A stretch of DNA of 58,861 bases from Clostridia bacterium. Its GTDB lineage: Bacteria; Bacillota; Clostridia; Christensenellales; Aristaeellaceae. The translations under genes and the position numbers were made by a program. Shown here in pieces: positions 8,866-16,435 of this stretch (position 1 is its first letter; each line of letters begins with the position of its first letter). The stretch is taken from the NCBI GenBank assembly GCA_017512675.1, contig JAFWEY010000185.1, positions 1-58,861 on the forward strand. Direction: 5' to 3'. The notes below the pieces were generated by a model. The model was not told the origin of the DNA. It did not search any database and saw nothing but the letters and a program-made list of their open reading frames with translations.

Positions 8866-9471
8866 ATGAGACGACAACCATGGCGGAGGCTGCTGGGCGT
8901 TCTGCTGCTGGCGGTCTTCACGGTGACGGCGTTCGCCGCCGCGCGGCCCGCGGCGGCATCCGGCCTGTTCGGCTGGTTCACCGCGGATGACAGCAGCGGC
9001 CTGCTGGGCGGTTACGGCTACGAATCGTCGGATAACGGCCAGGCGTACGGCGATCCCTATGACAGCGGTTCGGCGTCCGGCACGGACAGCCGGACAAAGG
9101 ACGGCAAAAAGAACGGCGCAAAAGGAAAGGCTGTAACCGTCACGGAAGACGGGTACTACACCTCAAAGGACGAAGTCGCGCTGTATTTGCATATGTACGG
9201 GCATTTGCCCGGCAATTTCGTCACCAAGCGTCAGGCGGAAAAGGCCGGATTCGGCAGCACCTACCGGACGGTGGACGAGGCCTGTCCCGGAAAATCCATC
9301 GGCGGCAGTCATTTCGGCAATTATGAAGGGCTGCTGCCAGAGGGAAATTACCGGGAATGCGATATCGACTATCACGGCGGACGGCGCGGCGCCAAGCGGA
9401 TCGTCTGGTCTGACGACGGCGCCATTTACTACACAAAAGACCATTACGAATCATTCGAAAGGTTGTATTGA
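8866..9471 (+). CDS. Secreted barnase-type ribonuclease
   Basis: A 201-residue precursor. An Arg-rich start and hydrophobic core (residues 1-32, ending 'ARPAAASG') form a Sec signal peptide. A Gly/Ser/Asp-rich then Lys-rich spacer of about 55 residues follows. The C-terminal ~110 residues are a guanyl-specific N1/T1 (barnase) fold: 'EVALYLHMYGHLPGNFVTK', 'GNYRECDIDYHGG', 'KRIVWSDDGAIYYTKDHYESF'. By alignment with barnase the general base Glu is in YRECDI, the Arg in KRIV and the His in KDHY, so the active site looks intact. The enzyme should cleave RNA outside the cell. Its cognate barstar domain is encoded directly downstream, as expected for self-protection before export. AGGAGG precedes ATG 8866. 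Confidence 0.92.
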   Translation: MRRQPWRRLLGVLLLAVFTVTAFAAARPAAASGLFGWFTADDSSGLLGGYGYESSDNGQAYGDPYDSGSASGTDSRTKDGKKNGAKGKAVTVTEDGYYTSKDEVALYLHMYGHLPGNFVTKRQAEKAGFGSTYRTVDEACPGKSIGGSHFGNYEGLLPEGNYRECDIDYHGGRRGAKRIVWSDDGAIYYTKDHYESFERLY

Positions 9472-9473
9472 AG

Positions 9474-11966
9474 ATGACAGATCTGATTCTGGATATCAGC
9501 AGTCTGGCGGACAAAACGGAGCTGCACGCTCAGGTCCGCGGCGCGCTGGATCTGCCCGAATGGTACGGCGCAAATCTCGACGCGCTGTACGACGTTCTGA
9601 CTGAAGCCGGAGAAACCCGGGTGCTCCTCATCGGCGCGAAAGACGAGCCGGAATGGTTCCGGCGCGCGCGAACCGTATTCATGGACGCCGCAAAGGAAAA
9701 CCGCCGGCTGCATCTGACGCTGCGGGAGCATCTGGACATTCCTTCGCTCCTGCAGGCGATGACGCCGGAAGAAAAATGCGCGTACGTTTCCGGCGCGGAC
9801 GACTGGAATACCAAAGCGATTCCGCGGCTGGGCCTGCCCGCCGCGATGATGGCGGACGGCCCGCACGGCCTGCGCAAGGTCGTGAACCGCGAAACCCAGG
9901 AATCGGAGCCTTCCGTCTGCTTCCCGCCGGCCGTCAACCTGGCGGCGGCATTCGATCCGGAGCTGTGCGCGCAGGTGGGCGGCGCGATCGCGCAAATCTG
10001 CCAGAGCGCCGGCGTCGGCATGATTCTGGGGCCGGCGGTCAACATCAAACGCACGCCGCTTTGCGGGCGCAATTTCGAATACTTCTCCGAGGATCCGTAC
10101 CTCTCGGGAAAATCCGCGGCCGGGATGATCCGCGGAACGCAGGCTCAGGGCGTCGGCTGCTGCCTCAAGCACTTCTGCCTGAACAACCAGGAAACCCGCC
10201 GCATGACGATTTCCGCGGAAGCGGACGAGCGAACGATGCGGGAGATCTACCTGAAGCCGTTTGAAATCGCCGTGCGCGAAGGAAGGCCCTGGTCCGTGAT
10301 GTGCGCGTACAACCGGGTCAACGGCACGTACATGAGCGAGAACGGGCCGCTGCTGACCGACGTGCTCCGGCATGCGATGGGGTTTGACGGCATGACGGTC
10401 ACCGACTGGGGCGCGGTCAAGGACCGGATTGCCGGCGTCAAAGCCGGGCTGGATCTGGAAATGCCCGCCGCGCGCAACGGCAAAGCCGAAAAGCTCCTGG
10501 CCGCGATGGAAAACGGGGCTTTGGACCCGGCGGATCTGGACCGCGCGGTGGAGCACATCCTGTGCTGGGTCGATCGGGCCGTCACCCGGCATTTCGACGG
10601 AACGGAGCCGGATGTGGACGCGCTTCGCGCGATGGCGCGCAAGGCCGCGCGGGAATCGATGGTGCTGCTGAAAAATGAAGGCTCGGTTCTTCCGCTGGAG
10701 AAATCGCGCAGGACCGCGTTCATCGGCGCGTTCGCGAAGCATCCGCGCTGCCAGGGCGGCGGAAGCTCCCGCGTGAACGCCGAATTCGTGCTGAGCGCGC
10801 TGGATGCCGCAAAGGACACCGCGGATGTAGCCTATGCGGAAGGGTTCCGGCTGGACGGGCAGCCCGACGAATCGCTGATCGACGAGGCCTGCGCGCTGGC
10901 TGCCCGCTGCGAACAGGCGGTGCTGTTCCTGGGCCTCTCCGATCGCGAGGAATCCGAAGGCTATGACCGGACGAGCGCCTGCCTGCCGTCAAACCAGATC
11001 GATCTGCTCAAAGCGGTTCTGCAGGTGCGCAGACATGTCGCGGTCGTGCTGGTCAACGGATCCCCGGTGTCGATGCCGTGGATCGATTCCGTGCCCGCGG
11101 TGCTGGAAGCATATCTGGGCGGCGAAATGGCCGGCGGCGCCATTGCCGATCTGCTGTTCGGCGATTGCAATCCCTGCGGAAAGCTGCCGGAAACCTTCCC
11201 GCTGCGCCTGTCCGATACCCCTTCCTTCCTGTACGGCGCGGGCGGCACCGGGAAGGTTCGCTACCGCGAAGGCGTGTTCGTCGGTTACCGGTATTACGAC
11301 AAAAAGGAAATGCCGGTGCTGTTCCCGTTCGGGCACGGGCTGAGCTACAGCGAATTCCAATACGGGATTCTCCGCCTGTCCGGCACTAAGCTTCACGCCG
11401 GCGACGCGCTGTCCCTCTCCTTTGACCTGACCAACACCGGAAGCCGCGCCGGCGCGGAGGTCGCACAGGTGTACATCGAATCCCTCGAAACCGAAGCGGT
11501 GCGGCCGCCGAAGGAGCTCAAAGCGTTCCGCAAAGTGTACCTGGAACCCGGCGAAAGGCGGACCGTGCAGATCGATCTTGATCCCGACGCCTTCGCGTAC
11601 TGGAACGAAGAAGCCGGCGGCTGGCACATCCCGGACGGAGCATACCGCGTGCTGGTCGGTTCCTCTTCACGGGACATCCGCTCAAGCGCAAGGGTGTATT
11701 TCGAAGGCGTGCAGCCGCTGCCGCTTCGGATTCACGAGGATACCACCATCGGCGATCTGCTGCGCCATCCGGCAACCCGCAAAAAAACCCTGGCGCTGCT
11801 GGCACAGGCGAACCTGGGCAGGCTCGGCGTCGGGATCGACGGGTCCCCGTCGAACGACATGGCCGAAGCCGTGCTGAACGACCTGCCGCTGCATGCCGTC
11901 AGCGTATTTGCCGCCGGCAAGGACCTGCCGACGACGGAGGAAATCATTCGCTGGCTTTCGGAATAG
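9474..11966 (+). CDS. Barstar-glycoside hydrolase family 3 fusion protein
   Basis: One uninterrupted frame of about 830 residues. Residues 1-85 are a barstar domain: 'LPEWYGANLDALYDVL' contains both Asp residues that in barstar contact the barnase active site, and an acidic residue replaces the third contact. With almost no linker (about base 9730) a complete GH3 enzyme follows: 'LLQAMTPEEKCAYVSG', 'MMADGPHGLRKV', 'GPAVNIKRTPLCGRNFEYFSEDP', nucleophile Asp in 'GMTVTDWGA' near residue 311, 'GLSDREESEGYDR' in the second lobe, and a fibronectin III-like domain from 'LSLSFDLTNTGSRAGAEVAQVY'. About 90 extra residues end the protein. No signal peptide, so it is cytosolic; GH3 enzymes are mostly beta-glucosidases or xylosidases. 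ATG 9474 is used here; TTG 9468, which overlaps the barnase stop and has better ribosome-site spacing, is an alternative. Internal initiation of a separate GH3 product cannot be excluded. Confidence 0.88.
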   Translation: MTDLILDISSLADKTELHAQVRGALDLPEWYGANLDALYDVLTEAGETRVLLIGAKDEPEWFRRARTVFMDAAKENRRLHLTLREHLDIPSLLQAMTPEEKCAYVSGADDWNTKAIPRLGLPAAMMADGPHGLRKVVNRETQESEPSVCFPPAVNLAAAFDPELCAQVGGAIAQICQSAGVGMILGPAVNIKRTPLCGRNFEYFSEDPYLSGKSAAGMIRGTQAQGVGCCLKHFCLNNQETRRMTISAEADERTMREIYLKPFEIAVREGRPWSVMCAYNRVNGTYMSENGPLLTDVLRHAMGFDGMTVTDWGAVKDRIAGVKAGLDLEMPAARNGKAEKLLAAMENGALDPADLDRAVEHILCWVDRAVTRHFDGTEPDVDALRAMARKAARESMVLLKNEGSVLPLEKSRRTAFIGAFAKHPRCQGGGSSRVNAEFVLSALDAAKDTADVAYAEGFRLDGQPDESLIDEACALAARCEQAVLFLGLSDREESEGYDRTSACLPSNQIDLLKAVLQVRRHVAVVLVNGSPVSMPWIDSVPAVLEAYLGGEMAGGAIADLLFGDCNPCGKLPETFPLRLSDTPSFLYGAGGTGKVRYREGVFVGYRYYDKKEMPVLFPFGHGLSYSEFQYGILRLSGTKLHAGDALSLSFDLTNTGSRAGAEVAQVYIESLETEAVRPPKELKAFRKVYLEPGERRTVQIDLDPDAFAYWNEEAGGWHIPDGAYRVLVGSSSRDIRSSARVYFEGVQPLPLRIHEDTTIGDLLRHPATRKKTLALLAQANLGRLGVGIDGSPSNDMAEAVLNDLPLHAVSVFAAGKDLPTTEEIIRWLSE

Positions 11967-11988
11967 CTCAAAGACCGGATTCACCGCA

Positions 11989-12013
11989 CCCCCGCCCGTT
12001 CGGCGGGGGTTTT
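11989..12013 (+). terminator. Terminator after barstar-GH3 gene
   Basis: CCCCCGCC at 11989-11996, 5-base loop, GGCGGGGG at 12002-12009, then TTTT. It lies 22 bases after the stop codon. Confidence 0.88.
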
Positions 12014-12075
12014 GCGCGCTCCGACGCCTGCGGGAACGGTTTCAAAATTTTGCCGGCTCCGCAGCCGCCCAAAAC

Positions 12076-12106
12076 AGCGTTCGCCGGCGGCATGGCCGCC
12101 GGCGAA
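12076..12106 (-). terminator. Terminator after the flavoprotein gene
   Basis: Perfect 12-bp inverted repeat (12080-12091 / 12095-12106) with a 3-base loop, 15 bases past the flavoprotein stop. On the minus strand the stem runs into GCTGTTTTGG. It stands back to back with the plus-strand terminator at 11989. Confidence 0.8.
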
Positions 12107-12121
12107 TGCGCAAGGGGTCGG

Positions 12122-13921
12122 TTATCCGATGGCATAGGACGCGGCGCTGTCCGCGGCGCCGATGCCGTAGGTGGCCGCCATGCCCAGGTACATGCCGGAC
12201 ACCGAGGCTTCGCCGCTGATCACCGCGAAGCCCACCGTTTCGCCGGCGGCGTACAGGCCGGGGATCACCTCGCCCGCTTCGGTCAGAACCTCCAGCTTTC
12301 CGTTTGTCAGCGGTCCGCCGGCGCTGCGTCCGGCGTAGGGAATGGTTTTGATCGCGTAGAACGGGCCTTCCTCGAATGCGATCAGGTTGTCCGCGCGGCC
12401 GAACTGCTCGTCCTTTCCGGCCGCGGCATACCCGTTGTACGCGTTCACCGTATCCGGCAGGTTCGCCGCCCCGATCTTCTCCGCCAGTTCCTCCAGCGTG
12501 TCCGCCTTTACGATCAGTTCGCCTTCTTCGACCAGGCTGTTCCAGATGGCCCAGTCGGTATCGGCAGTGGTAAACCAGGAGTTGCCCGCGTTCAGAACCG
12601 GCGTTTCCGGGTTCAGCATCGGCTCCGCGAGAATGCCCCACAGCGTATTTGCCGGCGCATGGATCCAGGCGTCGGAACGCGCCTTGTAATTGGAGCCGAT
12701 TTCGTCGAACACGCGATCGCCGTCGAGATTGACGTAGATCACGCCGTTATACTTCACGTTCATGCGAATGTTCGAATAGAAGCCGTCGTTCGGCAGCACG
12801 CCGCCGGTGATCGGGTTGTAATCCAGGTGGTGGAAGCCGGCGCCCGCCTGCTCCGCCAGATCGCAGCCCTCGCCCAGCGCGGTGGTGATGTAGCCGCAGC
12901 CGATGTTGTCGAAGATGGACTCCAGCCGTTCCCTGCTCGCGCCGTAGCCGCCCGCCGCAAGGATCGTGCTCCTGCCGAAGATGTCCTGCTCGTTGTTGCG
13001 GCTGTCGAACGCCTTGACGCCGACGACCGCGCCGTCCTCGAGGATCAGCTCCGTCGCCTTGTGGAAGGTCAGCACCTGGACCATGCCCGCCTCGACGTTC
13101 TCGTTCAGCTTCTTCTCCATGCCGCTCGACAGCGAGAATCCGTTGTTCAGGCCCCAGGCCACACGGTAGACGCTCATCGGGTCGTAGATGCCCACGTTCA
13201 GTTCGTCCTTGAATTCCACGCCGTTATCCTGCATCCAGTCGATCGCCGGGCCGGACGCCTCGGCGTAGTACTTCGCGAGATCCACGTTGATCTCCTCTTC
13301 GCTGCCCGCGAAGCCCACGATGTCGGAATAGAACAATTCGGGGCTGTCCTCGACGCCGAGGCCCTGCTGGATGCGGAATCCCGCGCCGCTGATCCAGCCC
13401 ATCGCGTAGCGCGCCGCGCCGCCCAGCACGCCCGATTTCTCCACCAGCACCACGCGGGCGCCGTCTTCGGCCGCGCGATTCGCCGCCACCAGGCCGGCCA
13501 GGCCGCCGCCGACCACGATGACATCCGTTTCGATGGGGTCTCGCGTCTGATTGTACGCTGACGCGTCCGCCGGAACCTTGAACGCCTCGGGATCCAGCCC
13601 GGCTTCGGCGATCGCCGTCTCCACCGCCGCAAGGACCGCCTTACTGGAGAAGGTCGCGCCGGCTACCGCGTCCACCAGCAGCGTCTGCCCCGCGACGATC
13701 TCTTCCGCGACCTTCTGCGCGGCGACGTCGCCGAGCCCGCCGGTTTCGTAGTTCGTGTCCACATCGACCGCCTTGACCGCGCCGTCTTCAATCTGTACGG
13801 TCACGTACACCCTGCCGTTGTTTCCCTGTGCGTCCGCCGTCCAGACGGTCGCCTCCGCCGCCGCGCCCACGCACGCCGCCAGCAGCAGCGCCGAGAGCAG
13901 GATCGCCAGAATCTGTTTCAT
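12122..13921 (-). CDS. Exported FMN-binding/FAD-dependent reductase (flavocytochrome-like)
   Basis: A 599-residue protein. The N-terminus is a signal peptide with a lipobox-like 'LLLAAC' (Cys17), so a membrane-anchored lipoprotein outside the cell is likely. Residues ~25-110 form an FMN_bind domain; 'DAVAGATFSSKAV' holds the Thr to which ApbE-type transferases attach FMN covalently. From about residue 132 a FAD_binding_2 domain begins with the Rossmann motif 'DVIVVGGGLAGLVAANRAAE' and ends with 'GEVIPGLYAAGETVGFAVISG'. This layout is that of extracellular fumarate/urocanate reductase-like enzymes used for flavin-based respiration. The active-site residues usual for fumarate reductase are not conserved: the HHTMGG segment reads GRSAGG and the C-terminal HGANRLGG segment reads VISGEASVSG. 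The substrate is therefore unknown. It is a single-gene unit. Confidence 0.87.
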   Translation of the reverse strand: MKQILAILLSALLLAACVGAAAEATVWTADAQGNNGRVYVTVQIEDGAVKAVDVDTNYETGGLGDVAAQKVAEEIVAGQTLLVDAVAGATFSSKAVLAAVETAIAEAGLDPEAFKVPADASAYNQTRDPIETDVIVVGGGLAGLVAANRAAEDGARVVLVEKSGVLGGAARYAMGWISGAGFRIQQGLGVEDSPELFYSDIVGFAGSEEEINVDLAKYYAEASGPAIDWMQDNGVEFKDELNVGIYDPMSVYRVAWGLNNGFSLSSGMEKKLNENVEAGMVQVLTFHKATELILEDGAVVGVKAFDSRNNEQDIFGRSTILAAGGYGASRERLESIFDNIGCGYITTALGEGCDLAEQAGAGFHHLDYNPITGGVLPNDGFYSNIRMNVKYNGVIYVNLDGDRVFDEIGSNYKARSDAWIHAPANTLWGILAEPMLNPETPVLNAGNSWFTTADTDWAIWNSLVEEGELIVKADTLEELAEKIGAANLPDTVNAYNGYAAAGKDEQFGRADNLIAFEEGPFYAIKTIPYAGRSAGGPLTNGKLEVLTEAGEVIPGLYAAGETVGFAVISGEASVSGMYLGMAATYGIGAADSAASYAIG

Positions 13922-14060
13922 GGGAACGCCTCCTTTGAATTGGAATCAAAGAATATCGGTTGCCGCACCCGCCGCGCGGCAGGATCATCCGCTGAAAGCA
14001 AGATCTGCAGGCTCCCATTCCATGCGTTTGTCACGATTCTATCGAAAAACCGCCACAATC

Positions 14061-14089
14061 AGTATAGCACATGTACGATCGTACCGCAA
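14061..14089 (-). promoter_or_regulatory. Flavoprotein gene promoter with palindrome in spacer
   Basis: Minus strand TTGCGG (14089-14084), 17-base spacer, TATACT (14066-14061), leaving a leader of about 130 bases. The perfect palindrome GTACGATCGTAC (14073-14084) fills most of the spacer, a classical position for a repressor or MerR-like activator site. Confidence 0.65.
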
Positions 14090-14350
14090 CCTCTTCATTC
14101 GTACACCGATCCGCATCTGTGCGTTCTTCCCCGGCCGCCGGCAGCATTTTCTTCGGATCCCCGGCCCGGACCGGTTTCTCCAACGGCCGGACGGTGCACC
14201 GGCAGACGGCGGGTGAAGCATCCCGATCCCTGTTCCCGGGGTTCAGGATGCGTTCTGCCGCCCCGGCGCGCAATCGCGTTCAGCGTCCGCCCGGAGTGTT
14301 CGGGGCCTCAGCGGACGGCGCGGCAGGTTCCGGATCCGGTATGAAGACAA
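14090..14350. other. Intergenic region upstream of flavoprotein gene
   Basis: About 260 bases between the flavoprotein promoter and the RNA gene terminator. A 7-bp inverted repeat CGTCCGC/GCGGACG near 14284-14317 is the only structure noticed. No gene is supported here. Confidence 0.4.
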
Positions 14351-14373
14351 CAAAAAAACGAGGCTTTCGCCCC
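14351..14373 (-). terminator. Terminator of the structured RNA
   Basis: Minus strand GGGGC-GAAA-GCCUC stem with a GNRA tetraloop followed by seven U residues (A-run at 14352-14358 on the plus strand). Confidence 0.9.
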
Positions 14374-14568
14374 GCATATGAATCAGCCCCCGGAGTGCCG
14401 CTCGATTCCACCTTCTCACCCGCCACTCAGGCAGGGCGGAAACCTGCGGTTGCTTTTTGTCTTCCCCTGCAATGGGGGCCTGACAGCCACTTCCGACCCG
14501 GAATCCTTTTGTTATGATGTGGGTAAAAGCAGTCCCGTTACGCACACCCCAGGAAAAGCTGTTCAACA
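14351..14568 (-). ncRNA. Structured non-coding RNA (~218 nt), raiA-type or 6S-type candidate
   Basis: An independent transcription unit with no coding potential. A consensus promoter (TTGACA-17-TATAAT) places the start near 14568, and a GC stem with seven U residues ends it near 14351. The two ends can pair: CAGC plus GGGGUGU near the 5' end match GCACUCC and GGGGGCUG near the 3' end. Several local hairpins lie between, including UUCCG-GGU-CGGAA, CCCC-AUUGCA-GGGG enclosed by UGUC/GACA, and CCGCC/GGCGG. GAUUCC can pair at long range with GGAAUC, a possible pseudoknot. Size, pseudoknot-like pairing and clostridial context suggest a raiA-motif RNA. 6S RNA is the main alternative, but a single long rod is not obvious here. 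The family is my inference; the existence of an RNA gene is well supported. Confidence 0.75.
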
Positions 14569-14574
14569 CTTAAG

Positions 14575-14603
14575 ATTATAGCCGTCTTCAGCCGCGCTGT
14601 CAA
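14575..14603 (-). promoter_or_regulatory. Consensus promoter of the structured RNA
   Basis: Minus strand TTGACA (14603-14598), exactly 17 bases, TATAAT (14580-14575): a perfect housekeeping-sigma promoter, as expected for an abundant RNA. Confidence 0.92.
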
Positions 14604-14742
14604 GGGGTCCGGCCGCGCATTTTCTTACAATTAAATGAAAGAGTTATACAGGTCGGAAACGCAAATTTATCGCACCCGAAACGAAGCTGCCGCAGGACCG
14701 GCAGCACCGGAGCCGCCCGCGCCGGAGCGGGGAGGAAAGCGT

Positions 14743-15888
14743 TCACTCCGTTTCGTAATTGTCGGCGAAATCCGTATCCAGCGTACAGGAGACTTCCATA
14801 TCCGGGTATTTTTCCTTCACTTCTGCGATCACCTGTTCGAAGAGCCCCGTTCTGTCTTCCACGTCGAAATCCACGATTACGTCGAACTGCAGGCGCTTCT
14901 CCTCGGGGCTGTAATAAAACCCGTGCACCTGAAGGACATGCTCGTGGGCCATGGCCATGCGGTACACCTCTTCCCGCAGCGCGATCGCTTCGGGGTCCTT
15001 CGTATTGACCGAGTAAACGCTCAATGCCGTCAGAATTATGCCCCGCTCCGCGTACAGCTTTGACGTCGCCGCCCGCTGCAGCCTGTCGATCTGCGCGGCG
15101 GTCATCGTGTCATCCACCTCGATATGGGCGGAGCAGTTCAGGCGGTCCGGTCCGTAATCGTGGAAAATCATGTCGTATACGCCATGGATCTCGGGAAAAG
15201 CCATCAGCGTGTCGCGAACCTCCCGGGCCGTCTGCGCTTCCACGCGCTCGCCGAGGATCTCGGAGAGCGTGCTCCGCAGCATTTCGATTCCCGATTTGAT
15301 AATGAGAATCGAAATCACCGCGCCCAGCCACGCCTCCAGCGATACGCCGAAGCTGAGATAGATCAGGGCCGCGACCAGCGTCGAAGCCGATATGATCGCG
15401 TCCAGCGCCGCGTCCTGGCCGGAATTGACCAGCGATTCGGAGCGAACCTTCTGGCCGACGCTCTTTACATAGCGCCCCAGCAGGGCTTTTACCGCCACGC
15501 CCACCAGAATAATCAGCAGCGCCAGCCATGTATAGGACGGGGTTTCCGGATGCAGGATCGCCCGGATCGATTCTGTCAGGGACGTAATTCCGGCATACAG
15601 CACGATCAGGGATATCACCATCGCGGACAGGTATTCGACGCGTCCGTATCCCCACGGATGCTTTCTGTCCGGCTGCTTCCCCGCCAGCTTTGCGCTGAGG
15701 ATCGTGATCAGCGATGAACCCGCGTCGCTCAAATTGTTTACCGCGTCCAGCACGATGGCAATCGAATGCGACGCGAGCCCGACCAGCGTTTTGAAGGCCG
15801 CAAGAAACACGTTGGCACCGATGCCGACCAGGCTGGTGCGCACGATGATTTTGTCCCGCGGCGTGTTTTCTTCGGTTCTCTGCTTCAC
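14743..15888 (-). CDS. Cation diffusion facilitator (CDF) metal exporter
   Basis: A 381-residue CDF transporter with about six membrane segments over residues 20-210 and a cytosolic C-terminal part with two dimerisation-type domains ('VRDTLMAFPEIHGVYDMIFHDYG' and a second one near residue 310-375). The metal site reads NxxxD in TM2 ('DAVNNLSDAGSS') and DxxxD in TM5 ('GQDAALDA'), the pattern described for manganese CDFs such as MntE, instead of the HxxxD of zinc exporters. Mn(II) or Fe(II) efflux is therefore the best guess. The start is GTG 15888, preceded by GGAGGG at normal spacing. It is oriented with, but separated by a terminator from, the ABC operon upstream. Confidence 0.93.
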   Translation of the reverse strand: MKQRTEENTPRDKIIVRTSLVGIGANVFLAAFKTLVGLASHSIAIVLDAVNNLSDAGSSLITILSAKLAGKQPDRKHPWGYGRVEYLSAMVISLIVLYAGITSLTESIRAILHPETPSYTWLALLIILVGVAVKALLGRYVKSVGQKVRSESLVNSGQDAALDAIISASTLVAALIYLSFGVSLEAWLGAVISILIIKSGIEMLRSTLSEILGERVEAQTAREVRDTLMAFPEIHGVYDMIFHDYGPDRLNCSAHIEVDDTMTAAQIDRLQRAATSKLYAERGIILTALSVYSVNTKDPEAIALREEVYRMAMAHEHVLQVHGFYYSPEEKRLQFDVIVDFDVEDRTGLFEQVIAEVKEKYPDMEVSCTLDTDFADNYETE

Positions 15889-15921
15889 GGCTTACTCCCT
15901 CCAGTCATTTCGGGATGACAG

Positions 15922-15955
15922 CAAAGCCGCCGCTGTTCTGTTGCCCAGCGGCGGC
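15922..15955 (-). terminator. Terminator of the sugar-type ABC operon
   Basis: GCCGCCGCTG (15926-15935) and CAGCGGCGGC (15946-15955) form a 10-bp stem. The minus-strand transcript then reads TTTGC. It lies 16 bases after the last operon gene. Confidence 0.8.
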
Positions 15956-15970
15956 GGCTGAAAAGCGGGT

Positions 15971-16435
15971 TCAGATATCGTCGGAGGACATGTCAAAATC
16001 GTCCAGAACGATTTCCTCTTCTTCTTCCTCTTCGACCACCATCGGCACGAATTCGCTCATCCATGCCTCCTGCGGAAGACCGGCGATGATCGCCGGAAGA
16101 TTGACAATGACGCCGTCGATTCCGTAGGGAAGGCTGAGATCAAAGGAATACTGCTCGGGATCGTCGCCTTTTTCTTTTGTCGCCTCGATGTCGAAATGGA
16201 ACGACTGCCCGACACAGGAGGCCATGCCGCGCTCCTTCGCGGACAGCTTCGCGACCTGCTCGCCGTTCACGAATACGTTGATGCGGCGATATGTATCCAG
16301 CTGCTGCCCCTCGTATTCCAGCTTCTTGTTGTCGAAATAAACCGTATGGCCGCGGCCGATCACCATCATGCACCCGCCGATGGCGATCAGAAGGATGATC
16401 ACGCCCGCGCGAATCAGGAATCTGCGCTTCTTCAT
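15971..16435 (-). CDS. Membrane-anchored DUF6672-like protein of ABC operon
   Basis: A 154-residue protein with one N-terminal membrane segment (residues ~8-26, 'AGVIILLIAIGGCMMVIGRGHT'-type). A small extracytoplasmic beta-rich domain follows ('HTVYFDNKKLEYEGQQLDTY', 'RINVFVNGEQVAKL'), and the tail is extremely acidic (a run of eight Glu-rich positions, then DDFDMSSDDI). It resembles the DUF6672 proteins found beside simple-sugar ABC permeases in Clostridia; the function is unknown. It overlaps the upstream permease gene by 4 bases, so it belongs to that transporter and may be an accessory subunit. Confidence 0.75.
   Translation of the reverse strand: MKKRRFLIRAGVIILLIAIGGCMMVIGRGHTVYFDNKKLEYEGQQLDTYRRINVFVNGEQVAKLSAKERGMASCVGQSFHFDIEATKEKGDDPEQYSFDLSLPYGIDGVIVNLPAIIAGLPQEAWMSEFVPMVVEEEEEEEIVLDDFDMSSDDI

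Noticed and set aside
5051..8869. Very long open frame on the plus strand opposite dnaE
   Set aside because: It is a reverse-frame shadow produced by high GC and codon bias; the protein is His/Arg/Gln-rich without motifs, and dnaE on the other strand is certain.
14341..14569. SRP RNA, RNase P RNA or tmRNA at the structured RNA locus
   Set aside because: The SRP GGAAG/AGCA loop, the RNase P GAGGAAAGUC block and a tRNA-like end are all missing.
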